A stretch of DNA of 64,000 nucleotides from Tenrec ecaudatus (GCF_050624435.1 NC_134545.1:86890063-86954062); one strand, 5' to 3'; positions 21,624-33,930 are shown, counted from the first letter of the stretch. The notes: generated from the sequence alone by a model not told the origin. Translations and numbers: made by a program.

Positions 21624-23071
21624 GCTTACCTAAACATAAGAACACTTTGTTCTAATAACCTGACATTCTTTGGTACTTACCTTCTGGACAAGATCACCGA
21701 AGACAAAATGGGTGCATAAGTAAATGTGGTGAAGAAAGTGGATGGTGCCCAGCTATCAAAAGATATAGCATCTGGGGTCTTAAAGGCTTAAGCCATCTAG
21801 CAGGGGAGCAAATAAGCCCACATGGAAGAAGCACACTAGCCTGGGTGAGCATGATGTGTCAATGGGAGCAGGTATCAAAATATCCAAAACAAACAATTAC
21901 ATCAATTTGAAGATGCTTCCACCATTACTGGATCCACAAGACTTTCCACCTACTGGCCTGTGATCTTCCTGAATTCGGTGTCATTGTGTGTGTTGCATGA
22001 GTCTGAAGAGGAATTTACAAACTGGTATCGGACATATGGTTAATATTGGACTTATGGATTTGATTTGAACCGGACTGAGATGTTTTCTTAATATACAATT
22101 ACTTTTTTATATAAAGCTCTTTCTAATACACATATGAGTGTCTCTGGGTTTGTTTCTCTAGTCAATCCAGACCAATACATTATGGGAACTTGGGAGTGGG
22201 GTACTAGAGAAAAAAATCATGAAGAGGGACAGTGGATGCTTGCTTGACCTCTGCCTCATGGTTTTTTTTCTTCTTTGGCTAGCCAGAAGTCAGATATGGC
22301 AATGCAATTTATGGTTTGTTTTCTGGAAGAATGTGGGAAGTTGAAGTTTTTATTCTTTTGTTTGGGTGTTGTCTTTGACTATTCCTGTTTGAAATGGTGA
22401 AAATGAATAGTATTAATGTATATTTTGAGCTCAGGGAAGAAAATCGCTCTCAGAGACCATGCTATTTAGTGAAAATGGCTGACAGAAGGTCAAAATGACT
22501 GATAGAAAGCCTGGCTGTGGCTTGATTCAGTCAGAGGCATAAGACCATAATTCAAATCAATGGAATCATTTAGATAAGGACTAAGATAAGTATAGATAAG
22601 GATCAAATTGGACTGTTTTAAGAATTGAGTTTAGGATCTGGGTCTATTAGGTTTATACTGTTTTCTTCTGCCTATTGTAATTGATATAATGATTGATAGA
22701 AATGATTTTGGGGAAGTAAAAATAGAGAGTTTGTAAGACCATTTGCCTTCAGCCATTAAATTGGATTTAAATGGGTTAGGACAAGCCTGCAAAGAAAGTT
22801 CTGAAAAGATAAGCCCCACCCAGTGTCTTGAATGCTCATGACATTGGAAGGTAGAAGAGACTTGTCTATGGGGCTGTTGACAGATTGAAAAAAAAAAGGA
22901 ATTTTTTGCTTTTTGAATTTTGAACTAGTGGTTTGTGTCTAAAGCTGGAAAAATTTGGAACATGGAAGCAACTCTGTTATATGACAGAACTATTAAAGGT
23001 TGAAATGCTCGCTAAGTGACAACCTGGTTCTACTTGTTGAGTGGAAGTGAGAGAAATATAGCAATAAAGAG

Positions 23072-23771
23072 TGTGAGGGAAGACCAGCTCCTAACACTAT
23101 CATGGGTTAATAGGTGCAACTGTATGGTTATGCTATATAAAGATTATGGTAAGGTCATAGAGAATAAGAGAGATAGGAAAGAGGGTAAAATAAAGGAGTC
23201 AGACACATTTCATAGTAACATGCTCACCTCAATCCATGTAGGGATGCAGGAAGAGGAGAGGGTAGGAGAGATGATTTATTTCTAATCAAGGCTTATATAT
23301 CCTATATATCCTTGGGGCATGTAAGCCCTGCTGATTACAGATATTATATATGCAACAGGAAGGGGTTGTGCCATAGGCAATACAAGCAATAGAAGGGGGA
23401 TTATCTAGGGGTGCACACACAATAGGAAGGGGAGGGATTAGAGGTACACATGTGACAAGATGGGCACACCCTAGACTCAGTAATGCAGCCTAACCTTGGT
23501 TATACTTGAGTGGGCTTGATTTTGTCTTTGGGCTCTCCTTTAAGGGAATAATCCAGGAGGATTATCAAGAGAGAGTGGGTCTTACTTAGGATGGGACAGA
23601 TTATACAGTCTGATTGCTCTAGATGGCTGATAACCCTTAGGGAGAATAACATCTGACTTGCTTTCGTTGACCTCCAAGTGTACAGTCATTTAAGATGTAT
23701 AGCAATCAGCGTCTCAGGTTTGGCATATATTTAGGGGAGACAACTTGGGAGAAATCTTTATGTATCCCACA
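23072..23771 (-). mobile_element. Class II ERV solo LTR (copy C)
   Basis: 700 bp, minus-strand termini TGTGGGAT...CCCTCACA, with a perfect 6-bp duplication aaagag (23,066-23,071 and 23,772-23,777). Six-base duplications are typical of class II (ERVK-like) integrases. It lies inside the ERVL internal region. Confidence 0.85.
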
Positions 23772-24468
23772 AAAGAGACCGGTTGACACCCGTGCACCTA
23801 GTTCACAGGGACTAGAGGAGAAAACAAGAGTGGGTTGGCTGATCTGAAGTTCATGACCTAGCACAAGGGGGCTAGGGCTGTAGAGAATTTGTGATGGACC
23901 CATGGTCTAAAGGCAAGGCAGCCAATGGGCACCCTGGTGAGGCTAAGTGTGTCAACCCACACTGAGTCACCCAAAACCCTACCAGAGGAAGATAAATATT
24001 TGGAGCCTGTGAACTGGTGCATATTGCTACTGACTTTATGGATGGCCTGTCCTGATTTGACTTTGCTTGTGGATGCAGACTTCACAAGGTTCCAACTTGA
24101 ATGAATATTCTTCACAGATTAGGATTGTCTCCTCAGAGCACTGAGTTGATGTAAGTAGCAGTATAGAAATTGGATACCCAAAATGGGGAGGATAAAGGCA
24201 TAAAGAGCCTGGCTTACAAGCTTTCATAGGTGGGGGAAATACATTCATAGGAGTTTGGTGTAGGTGTTCACTTAAACTGTCATTGTTAAGCACAAGGTAT
24301 TGTTTTGTTCACTTACAGAATATTATGTTTAAATGAGGATGGCACATATTGAATTGTATGCTCTTTAGTTTTATCCTGTTAGGTGCAGATACGATTTCAT
24401 TATTGTTCTGTTAAAAATTATGCATAGCTAAGGGGTTGAGTTAGAATGTCAAGTTGGCAGGGGGTGGT

Positions 24469-25173
24469 TGTGGGATTTTAAAAAAAAGGCTTTTCCCCAG
24501 TTTTTCTCCCCCAGATATATGCCAAACCTCAGAGGCTGCTTCCCAGCACATGGTGGGAGGTCAGATGCTCAGAGATATTCTCCCTGAAGGCATTTAACCA
24601 TTCAGAGCAATCAGACCCTATTGTCTGTCCTGCCTTATGTGGGACTCACTCCCTGCTGTTAAGGCCAGAGGACTGTTTTCCTGATGGAGGGCTCAAAATA
24701 AATCAAACCACCAGCTCAAGGACAACCAAGGTTAGGCTGCCATCCAGAATCTAGGATCTATCCATCCTGTCACAATGCCTCCTCCTACTACAGCACGTAC
24801 TCCCCTAGATCATCCCCCTCCCATTACTGTGTTGCCTGTGGTACAGTCCCTTCTTGTATCATAGGTTGTTATCTGTAATAGGGGAGCTTGCATGCCCCCA
24901 AAGATATATAAGCCTTGGTTAGAAATAAATCATGCTCTCATCTGGTCCTCCTTCCCCACTCCCTCTCCTCCTCTCTCTTCCTCCTTCACCTCCACATGGA
25001 CCATCAAGAGGGGCTGAGGTGAGCATGCTACTATGAAATATGTCTGACTCCTTTATTTTACTCTCTCTCCTATCTCTCTTATTCGCCATGACTTTACTAC
25101 AGTCTTTATATATTATAGTCATACAGTTGTGCCTAGGGGTCTATGTTGTTGTCAAGGGCTGGCTCTCCTGACA
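24469..25173 (+). mobile_element. Class II ERV solo LTR (copy D)
   Basis: 705 bp, TGTGGGAT...TCCTGACA, with AATAAATC near 24,927, a CT-rich stretch just after it, and a 6-bp duplication ggtggt (24,463-24,468 and 25,174-25,179). It sits just upstream of the ERVL 3' LTR. Confidence 0.85.
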
Positions 25174-26369
25174 GGTGGTCCGTGGAAGTTACATAATCTG
25201 TCAACTTGTGAAGGGATGGAGTCTAGCCTGTCATTCAGGTCACAGACAATGAGGCCTCTGTGTGGGTATGGCCTTCTGCGGATTCTGGGAACTCTTGTCT
25301 TCCTCCCTTAAGGCAGGACACATACTTTCCCTGTGAGACATTCCTGTTGACAAGCCACATGAAGCTACACTGATAGAGCCAGAGCCCTGGAGCTGGAGGA
25401 GCCACATGGAGACCCCTGCCAGCACTGAGATGCTTACAACGCCACTGGATCCACAAGACTTCCCACCCACTGGCTTGTGATCTTCATGCATTCTGCATCA
25501 TTGCATGCGTTGTGTGAGTCTGAAGAGGAATTTACAGACGGATATTGGACATTTGGGATAATGTCGAACTTGGACCTGATCTGGGCTGGGATGTTTTCTT
25601 AATATACGATTACTCTTTATATAAAGCTTTCTTATACACATATGAGTGCCTATGAATTTGTTTCTCTAGTCTACCCAGACTAACCCAAGACTCAAAGTCC
25701 ATCTGTAGACAATTGGACATCACCCCATAGAAGGGTTACAAGGAAGGGACAATTCAACCATGGTGCAGTATAGCACTGGTGAAATGCATATCAGTCCTCT
25801 AGGTCCTGAATGTTCCTCCCTTCCACTACCATGACCCAGTTCTACCTTACAAATCTGGCTAGACCAGAGTACACACATTGGTACAGATAAGAGCTCCAGA
25901 CACATGGAATTCAGGACAGATAAAATCCTCAGGAATAGTGGTGAGAATAGCGATATCATTAAGGTAGGGGAACGGTGGGTGTAGGGAGGAAGGGGGAAAA
26001 GGGGGGAATCCATCACAAGGTATATAGCCTCCCAGGGAGATGAATAAGAGAAATGTGGGTGAAAGGAGACAATTGGCAGTGTAAGACACAAAGTAACAAT
26101 AATATATAATTGATCAAGGATTCACAATTGTGGGAGGGCATAAAGGAGGAGCTGATACCAAGGGCTCAAGCTGAAAGAAAATGTTTTGGAAATGTTGAAG
26201 GCAGCATATGTATAAGTGTGCTTAATACAATTGAATGATGGATTGTCATAAGATTTGTAAGAGCCCCCCAATAAAATGATTAATAAAAAAATTGATAGGG
26301 ATAAAAATGGCATAAACTGTGTGTGTGCATGCACGTATACATTCATGATCAGTCATTTATGGTGTAGAG

Positions 26370-26958
26370 TGTGGGGGGAGGTCAGATGCTCACAGACATC
26401 CTCCCAGAGGGCGATCAGTTGCCAGACTATATGGCAGGCCCCACTCGTGCTGTGAAAGACAATGGATGCCTGCAGTCATCTATTTGGTTCCAGTAGGTGG
26501 GGTTTACACCCTACTGATAATGGTTCCTCTGGAGATCTAGGGAATAGGTCAAAGTTAAGCCACCATCCTAAACCTACGATCTGCCCATCTTGTCACATGT
26601 ATAACCCCAATCCCTCCCCTTCCTATTGCATGTATGTCCCTAAACCAAGCCCCTCTCATTTCTGTATTACCTATAGGACAGCCCCTTCCAGTGACATATG
26701 TCCTCACCTGTAATTAGGGGGCTTGCATGTCCCATGGGCTAACATTAAATCTCTCTCTCTCTCCCTCCCTCCACGTGGACCATCAGGCGGGGCAGAGGTG
26801 AGCATGCTACCATGAATTGTGTATGACTCCATTTTTTTCAATACTTCTCATATGTCTCATGCTCTCTATAACTTTACTATGATCTTTACTTATTATCGCT
26901 GTGCAATTGCGCCTAACCGGACCCGAAATGATGTGTTAGGGGCTGGCTTCCCCTGACA
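26370..26958 (+). mobile_element. Class II ERV solo LTR (copy E)
   Basis: 589 bp, starts TGTGGGGGG and ends CCCCTGACA, with a 6-bp duplication gtagag (26,364-26,369 and 26,959-26,964). It is shorter than copies C, D and F near its 5' end, so it may belong to a subfamily. Confidence 0.82.
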
Positions 26959-26984
26959 GTAGAGGTTCCCAATATGGATTTTCC

Positions 26985-28250
26985 TGACTGCTTCCCCATT
27001 TAACACAAGTCAAAATCAACTCCTCAGCACAGCAACGACTCTTTCCCCTTTATTTCATTTAAATTGATAGAGCTAAAGGTTGGAACTACAGGCAGCTTCA
27101 AGAAGACTGAGAACTCCACAACAGTTCATTGTGCTCATGCCGAACCTGTGCACGAATCAAGAGGCAGGTGTGTGAACAGTGCTGCATGGATTAAAATCAG
27201 GGAAATTGCATTAGGGAGGGTTGTATCCTTTCACTATATTTATTCAATCTGTATGCTGAGCAAATAATCAAAGAAACTGGATTATAGGAAGAAGAATGTG
27301 GCATCAGGATTGGAGGAAGAGGACCTAACATTGCTTGTCAGAGTAACTAGCCTCTGACAATCATGGGGGCTCTGTAGGCACAATTGTACGGCGATAATAT
27401 ATTAAGATTATAGTAAAGTCCTAGAGAATAGGGAAGGTAGGAAAGAAGATAAAGTAAAGGAGTCAGATACATTTTATGGTAGCATGCTCACCTCAGTCCC
27501 TCTTGGTGGTCCATGTAGAGGTGGGAGATGGGGAGACAGAGGAGGAGAGAGAGAATATATTTCTAACCAAGGCTTATATATACTTCGGGGTATGCAAGCC
27601 CCCCTGAATACAGGTAACCACATCCATCACAGGAAGGAGTTGTACCATAGGCAATACAGTAATGGGGGCAGGACAATCTAGGGGTGTACACGCAATAGGA
27701 AGAGGAGGGATTAGGGGTACACATGTGACAAGATGGGTGGATCGTAGATTCAAGATGGCAGCCTACCTTTAGTCCTTGAGTTGGCTTGATTTATTCTGAC
27801 CTCTCCTTCAGGAAAGCAATCCCCTAGCCTTATCAGCAGGGAGCGAGCCCCACCTATGGTGGGACAGACAATAGTCTTATTGCTCTGGATGGCTGATGCC
27901 TCCAGGAGATAACTCCTAAGGGGCTTGCTTTCAAACTTGCTACAATCACTTATCATGTGTTGTAAGCAGTGTCCTAGGCTGGGCATAGAATAAATATAGG
28001 AACAACCTGGGGAGAAGCTTTTTTGCATCCCACAATTGCTTGCTGAAAGTAAGGAGGACTTGAAACACTTGCTGCTGGACCAATAGGTGATACTTGAAAC
28101 AACTGGACCAATAGGTGATATCACAATAAAAAGAGAAAAGCCTGAAGTTATCAAGGATTTAATCTTGCTTGGATCCACAATCAGTGTTCCTGGGAGCAGC
28201 AGCCAAGAGAACAAAAGATCCATTGTGTGGTGTAAATCTGTTGCAAACCA
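26985..28250 (+). mobile_element. RTE/BovB-like LINE, reverse-transcriptase region, split by an LTR
   Basis: Plus-strand translation resembles RTE reverse transcriptase: TTVHCAHAEPVHESRG and AAWIKIRE at about 27,115-27,210, an AEQII-like stretch near 27,255, then after the LTR SKEDLKHLLL at about 28,045, and VIKDLILLGSTISV at about 28,150-28,190. The last matches the 'DFTLLGST' block at 59,209-59,424. Stops and frameshifts separate these pieces, and the catalytic YADD region lies near the LTR insertion and is not intact. Confidence 0.75.
27336..28034 (-). mobile_element. Class II ERV solo LTR (copy F)
   Basis: 699 bp, with a perfect 6-bp duplication attgct (27,330-27,335 and 28,035-28,040). 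It interrupts the RTE LINE in its coding region. Confidence 0.88.
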
Positions 28251-28252
28251 GG

Positions 28253-28750
28253 TGTATTGGACAGGGTTCTCTAGAGAGACAAACCAGATTGCTAGTAATT
28301 ATATATAAATATATTTATAAAGATAGATATATTATTCAAGAAATGAACCATTAAATTATATACAGATAAATAATACAAGAAATTAACAGTTAAATTATAA
28401 AGCAGTGAGACACTAGCAGTCCTTTAAGGCTCGAGAGCTGCCAGTTGCCAGTCCCCTTCTGTAGAGAGAGCTGGGCTATATATATCCAGGCAGCAAACAG
28501 CAAGGCAGGTCCCCAACTGTCACCAACTGTCGGTCCCCAGCTCCAGAGATGAACATTCCAATTGTGTGGGCTTGAAGGGACCTCACCTTACAGCGACACA
28601 GTCCACAGGCTAGGCATCCCACAGCTAGTGTACCCCTTTAAAATGAGGCACAGAACAAGCAAGGCGAGGCTCACCGAGCCATTTATCCCTCTGCCCTTCA
28701 GTTAATCCTACTTGTGTTTATCAGCCAGGCTGGCACAATAAACTATAGCA
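28253..28750 (-). mobile_element. ERVL-type solo LTR
   Basis: Starts 'tgtattggacagggttctct', ends 'aataaactatagca', and has a perfect 5-bp duplication ccagg (28,248-28,252 and 28,751-28,755), the length used by ERVL. It belongs to a different subfamily from the LTRs at 20.5-21.6 kb. Confidence 0.82.
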
Positions 28751-28755
28751 CCAGG

Positions 28756-29330
28756 GTATTTTTAATTGCATCATATACATGTATGTATCCTGAATGATCA
28801 TCTTGTCAGAAGATGTGAATGTGACTCAGGTCACATTTCCCACTTACGGCCCTTCACGTCCTTGTACTGACTTGCTGAAATAAGGAGATTCTAGGGTAGG
28901 GTCTGTAGCTAAAATATGTGAATGCTTACTCTTGCTCTGGACCCTGCATCTGGCAAATCATCTTCAGACCTCCAGTTCTTAGAACATGGGCCAGCAGCCT
29001 ATCACGTGACATGTAATTCACTAGCTTTCAAAGCCTGGTGAGTCAGTGTCTTGTTTTCTGACCTACTGTTTTGGATTTGTCATAAGCTTCCAGACTTATG
29101 GTTGAACTACATATTTGAGCTAGCCCAGCCTCCAAAACCATGTAATTTCCTTAACAGTTGATGAGTTCTGTGAGATTTTTCAGTGAATTATGGCACTCCA
29201 AGTGTTGAATGGAAGAGGAAGAGTTGATGTTAGAGATAGTGGAGTAGTGTAGCAGTTTGGACAAGTTGGGTACTATTGGGGGCATCTGTATTTATTTATT
29301 TAATCTGTGAGACATGTTTGTTGGTTTGTT
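28756..29330. other. No gene seen; unassigned
   Basis: The middle part ('cagcctccaaaaccatgtaa') has the feel of an old MLT1-type LTR, but this is too weak to call. Confidence 0.35.
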
Positions 29331-29334
29331 TTTT

Positions 29335-29960
29335 TCTAAATAATTTTATTGGGGGCTCTTACAGCTCTTATAACAATCCATTGTGTCAATCACATTTGTA
29401 CATACGTGGCCATCATCCTTTCAAAACATTTTCTTTCTACTTGAGCCCTTTGTATCAGCTCCTCATTTTTTCCTCCACCCCCAACCCTCCCACAGTCACG
29501 AACTCTTGAAAAATTATAAATTATCGTTATTTTTATATCTTACACTGTACGTTCTCTCCCTTCACCCATGTTTCCGTTGTTCGTCACCATTGGTCGTGGT
29601 GGGGGTTATATGATCGATCATTGCAATTGGTTCCCCCTTTCTCCCCCACCTTCCCCCTGCCCTCATGGTATTGTTACTCCCATTATTGTTCCTCAGGGGT
29701 TTATCTGTCCGGGATACCATGTGTCCAGAGGTCTTATTTGTACCAGTGTACATGCTCTGGTCTAGTCAGGTTTGTAAGGTAGAACTGGGGTCATGATAGT
29801 GGGGTGGGGGGGGAGGAAGCATTAAAGAACTAGAGGAATGTTGTCTCTTTTGTTGGTGCTATACTGCAACCTGGTTGGCGTGTCCCTTTCTTGTGTCCCT
29901 TCTGGGAGGGGATGTTCAACTATCTATAGATGGACTTTGGGTCTCCACTCTGTCCCTGCC
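29335..29960 (-). mobile_element. L1 3' end, antisense
   Basis: 'aataattttattgggggctc' through 'gatggactttgggtctccac', about 625 bp of the tenrec-type 3' UTR. Confidence 0.82.
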
Positions 29961-30520
29961 CTCCTCTCCCGCTTTGCTTCACAACTCTTTTCACCATAGT
30001 TAGAGTGGAGGATGATATGGACAGTAACTGAATGGGGAACAGGCTGGGCAAGGAGATCTTTGAGGCAGGAGCCAACCTGAAGGCAAAGATCAGTCCAGCA
30101 GGACTGGTGAGCTGACAAGAACCAAAGTCAGGGTGGCTTTCCTCCAGCCAGTTCCTTTCAGCAGCCTCTCTCCAGTAGCACTGCCCCATCTGCCATAGCC
30201 TCCTTGTGACCTTCTGGGCTTGGTATGGGCAATGTGTCAGGGCAGGGGTGGGTCACTCATGTGTTCACTCATCCAGCCACAGTATGAGTTCACTCATACA
30301 TGCAAAGCACAAGTAGGGCTTCATAGATGAGTGAGCTACAGACTTTGCTTTCAAGAGCTCTCTAATGTGGCATTTAGCTTTTATGGCGTCCTTGAGTAGC
30401 TCAAAGAGCTCATGTTCTTGGCTGCTAACAGAAAGATTGGAGATTTGTATTTACTCTTTAAAAGAGTCAACTTGGTAACTCTGAAAAACCAGTCTCTGAA
30501 ACCCCTATGGATCCACTGAA
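29961..30520. other. No gene seen; unassigned
   Basis: The sequence looks unique. A minus-strand open frame of 89 codons at 29,920-30,189 has no recognisable domain. Confidence 0.4.
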
Positions 30521-30526
30521 ACAAAT

Positions 30527-30722
30527 AAACCCATTGCCATCGAGTCAATACTGACTCGTAGCGACCGTACAGGACAGGATAGAACTACCTCTGTAAGTTT
30601 TGGAGACTGTAACTGTTTACAGGAGTAGAAAGCCTCATCTTTCCCCTACAGAGCTGTTGGTGGTTTCGAACTGCCAGTCTTGCAGATCGCAGGCCAACAT
30701 GTAACTGCACCACTAGGGCTCC
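30527..30722 (-). repeat. AfroSINE
   Basis: 'aacccattgccatcgagtca' to 'gcaccactagggctcctt'; close to full length. Confidence 0.88.
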
Positions 30723-30954
30723 TTATGGACCCACTATGATGGATAAAATTAAACCAATCACACCAACCAAACAAACAAAAAAAATCTCAAATGTTGGCAT
30801 AATGTGGGGAAGGTGCAGCCCTAATCCACAGCTGGCTGTTGTTGTTAGGTGTCATCCATCCAGCTCTAATTCATAACCCCATGTATAACTGGTGAGACAC
30901 GGCCACACTCTTCTCCACAGAATCCAGCTTGTCTGACTATTTGCTCCAAATGGA

Positions 30955-31395
30955 AAATATGGATATGGAATATGTGGCCATTGTTGGTGGGAATGCAAAC
31001 TGGTAGAGCTCTCGTGGCAAACAGTGCGACTGTTTTCACAAAAAACCCTGAAACTGAAACTACCGTAGGACCCAATTATTCCAACCCTAGGTATATACCC
31101 CAAAGACTTGAAAGCAGAAACTCAGAAAAGACTTCTAAGCCAATATTCATTGCGACACCATCCACAACAGCCTAAAGGTGAAAATGACCTACATTTCTAC
31201 CAGCAGGTGAGTGTGGAGAAAGAAGACGTGGTAAGTAAGATGGATGACTCTTCAGACAGTACAGGAAACAAAGTCTTGAGACATGCCACACTAGGCCTTG
31301 AACTTGAAGATACATGGAATACAATTAGGCAATCGCAAAAGGATAGAAATTATATGACCTCATTTATATACGAAGATAAGAAAAGGTAACTGTAT
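30955..31395 (+). mobile_element. Ancient L1 (L1M-type) 3' end
   Basis: 'attgttggtgggaatgcaaa' followed by 'ggtatataccccaaagactt' is the conserved end of mammalian L1M elements, just after ORF2. Much older than the tenrec-type L1 copies. Confidence 0.75.
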
Positions 31396-31397
31396 GA

Positions 31398-31602
31398 CTG
31401 GAGTTCCTTGGTGATAATTAGAGGTGGGACTCAAAGTGACCCTAGAGGACAAAGTAGCACTGCCCTTTGGGTTTCCAAGGCCATAAATCTTTACAGGAGC
31501 AGAAAGCTTAAATTTCCCCCTCGAAGCAACTGGCTGGTTTAGAACCATTGGCCTTGTGGCTGACAGCACAGTGCATAGCCCACTGTGCTGTCAGGGCTCC
31601 TC
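31398..31602 (-). repeat. AfroSINE
   Basis: Diverged antisense copy ending 'gctgtcagggctcctc'. A sense 3' tail of another copy ('gagttggaactgactcagta') follows at 31,604-31,680. Confidence 0.75.
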
Positions 31603-31967
31603 GAAGGTCCCTTCCAGGGTTGATGTAGGGTTGTTATGAGTTGGAACTGACTCAGTAGCAGCGAGTTTGGTTTGGGGAGTTTAAGGGTTGGGAGGAAAGT
31701 TAGCAATGATGGGGAAATTAGATCAATTAACAGTAGGGTGGCACAGCTGATTCTTATAATTGCTGGCAATAAGTTATATACCTGTAAGAGTACATTTGGC
31801 AAAGTTGTGTGATAAGTGTATTTACGATGACAAGTGGGGAAAGAAAGAGCAGCTGCTTCTGTACAACCAAACACCTCATAGAATTTGGTTCCTTGATTTA
31901 GAAGTGTAGGGACATCCTAATTAATTGGCCTAATAATGTATTTAGGGCTTCTGGTCTACCCCCTAGA

Positions 31968-32180
31968 GGAGCTCTGGTGGAGTAGAGGTTGCTGCTTAGG
32001 CTACAGTATTTTGAAACCACCAACTGCATCGAAGTAGAAAGACAAGGCTTTCTACTCCGGTAAAGAGTCACAGGCTCCAGTATCAAGCACACTCACAGGG
32101 GTAATTCTACTCCATCCTATGCGGTCATAATGAGTCAGCAGCGACTCAGTGGCAGTGAGTTTGGTTTTTGTCTTTTTGGT
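31968..32180 (+). repeat. AfroSINE
   Basis: 'ggagctctggtggagtagag' through 'cagtgagtttggtttttgtc'; full length with a T-rich 3' end. Confidence 0.85.
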
Positions 32181-32216
32181 CCTACCTCCTAGTTCGTTGA
32201 GTAGCGCTGAGGTTTT

Positions 32217-32696
32217 CAAAGCTTGCAGGTGTCCATCTGAGGGATAACAATGGCCTCTCAATTCACCCTGAGCAACAGATGGAGAAGAAATGTCGAGTCG
32301 GCCATGGATTGTGTGGCTAGTGCTGCTTCTGTGGACAAGTTGCCTCCTTTGCCATGAGACCAGAACTGGATGGTGCCCGGCTACCATTACTGAACATTTG
32401 GATAAAAGATTCCATAGATGAATCCTGATCAAAAAGAGGGAAAAACACAGACTAGAACTTCAAATTCTCATTGAGTCTAGACTTTCTGGCGCCACCAAAG
32501 GTGGCGAATGAGCTCCTGGAGATGATTTTAAATCTTAAGCCAAAAATTCCTCCTGATGTCATCTAAGAGCCAAGCAATAAATAGTTTATCTTGGCTAGTG
32601 AAGAAAGCTCAGCCTCCATAGTTCTTCCAGAACTATCCATATGGGCTCAAAGTGGCAACCACATTGGAAAGATTAGGTCAGAATCTGAGGGGGCTA
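32217..32696 (+). mobile_element. Afrotherian RTE-like retroposon 3' region
   Basis: Contains 'gagaccagaactggatggtg', matching 5,322 onward, plus about 120 bp further upstream that the first copy lacks. Interrupted at 32,697 by an ERVL LTR. Confidence 0.6.
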
Positions 32697-33145
32697 TGTT
32701 AGTCTGGGTTGACGAGAGAAACAAATCCAGAGACACTCATCTGTATGTAAGGAAGAGCTTTATATAAAAGAGCAATTGTATATTGAGAAAACAGCCCCGC
32801 CCAGTCCAGATCAAGTCCATAAGTCCAATGTTAGCCCATATGTCCCATACTAGTCCATAAATTCCTCTTTAGACTCACACAGCACATGCAATGATGTCAA
32901 ATGCAGGAAGATCACAGGCCAGTGGGTAGAAGGTCTTGTGAATCAAGTGGGAGTGGAAGCATCTCAACCCTGATGGGTGTCTTCACATGTCTCCTTCAGC
33001 AATCTGAGTGTCTCAACAGCAGGAGCGCGAAGGCAGAGAGAGTCTGTATCCGCTCCAGGAGGAAGACAGGAGTTTCCAGAATCCTCAGGAGAAGGCCATG
33101 CCTACCCAGAGGCCTTACTGGCTATGACCTGATTAGAGTCAAATA
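32697..33145 (-). mobile_element. ERVL-type LTR, antisense
   Basis: 'tgttagtctgggttgacgag' through 'gctatgacctgattagagtc'; the far end is not preserved. Closest to the LTR at 25,181-25,685. Confidence 0.75.
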
Positions 33146-33156
33146 AAAAGAAAGAA

Positions 33157-33245
33157 AACCCTATGGAGCATAGTTCTGTCATAAAGCAGCTGCAGTCACG
33201 AGGGCTCAGCATGAACTCAATGATAATTGGTGCTGGTGGTAGTAG
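33157..33245 (+). repeat. AfroSINE-like 3' fragment
   Basis: 'gaaaaccctatggagcatag' to 'ggtgctggtggt', the tail half of a variant AfroSINE. Confidence 0.5.
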
Positions 33246-33399
33246 GGATCAGACTCTGTTGGACCTAACAGATAATTTCTTTCCTTTTGACCACTACTTA
33301 AGCCAGTGCTTTTCAAAGTACAGGATTGTAGCCTATTAATGAGTCATGATGTGTATTTTTTAAAAATCTATAGAATGAAAGAATGATTTTGTTTCAAAT

Positions 33400-33401
<2 letters not shown>

Positions 33402-33474
<73 letters not shown>
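33402..33474. repeat. (AT)n microsatellite
   Basis: About 36 uninterrupted AT units; the longest pure dinucleotide run in the window. Confidence 0.97.
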
Positions 33475-33477
<3 letters not shown>

Positions 33478-33930
33478 TAGGGTTACAATGGAAAATGTAT
33501 TTTTCCTTGTGTTTCCTAGTCAAAAAGTATAAAAGTCAGCACCTTGTATAGATATTTCCCCTGGAGTTTAGTCTGTAAAATCTCACTTCAACATTCCTCA
33601 GACTTTAATGAGCATAAGAATCATCTGGGAAGCTTATTAAAAATATAATTCCCAAGCAGTATTTACCTCCAGGTAGGTCACAACAATGCACACAAACATA
33701 CCAATGATCATCAACATGGCAGACTGGGCTCATTCAATTTACATAAGGTTGCCATGAATTGGAGACATCTCTACATGACTAATAATAATCTACTTTCAGA
33801 TAATATTGTCAGGATCTTTGGTGGTGTAGGAGATACATATAGGCTGATAACTTCAAGGTCAGAGTTCAAAAACATCAACCGCTACTCGGGAGAAAGATGG
33901 GCTTTCTACTCCCTTAAAGAGTTACAGTCT

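Larger units (their letters stand above)
21921..25685 (+). mobile_element. ERVL-type provirus fossil: partial 5' LTR, internal region, 3' LTR
   Basis: LTR sequence at 21,921-22,179 (ends 'ccagaccaataca') is followed by 'ttatgggaacttgggagtgg', resembling the start of an ERVL/MaLR internal region. A matching LTR at 25,181-25,685 ends 'tacccagactaaccca', after which the host L1 resumes. The internal part is only about 1.6 kb once the two later solo LTRs are removed, and no coding domain is evident, so it is a broken or non-autonomous member. Confidence 0.65.
18585..26292 (+). mobile_element. L1 3' UTR, sense, dispersed by nested insertions
   Basis: Segments 18,585-19,078, 20,433-20,559, 21,624-21,920 and 25,686-26,292 fit end to end into one L1 3' UTR of about 1.5 kb when compared with the copies at 12,960, 19,079 and 33,931. 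It ends in AATAAAATG and A-rich sequence at 26,270-26,290. The gaps are an antisense L1, a pair of ERVL LTRs and an ERVL provirus. Confidence 0.8.

Noticed and set aside
27750-28223. 157-codon minus-strand frame
   Set aside because: Antisense of an RTE LINE plus part of an LTR; no host gene.
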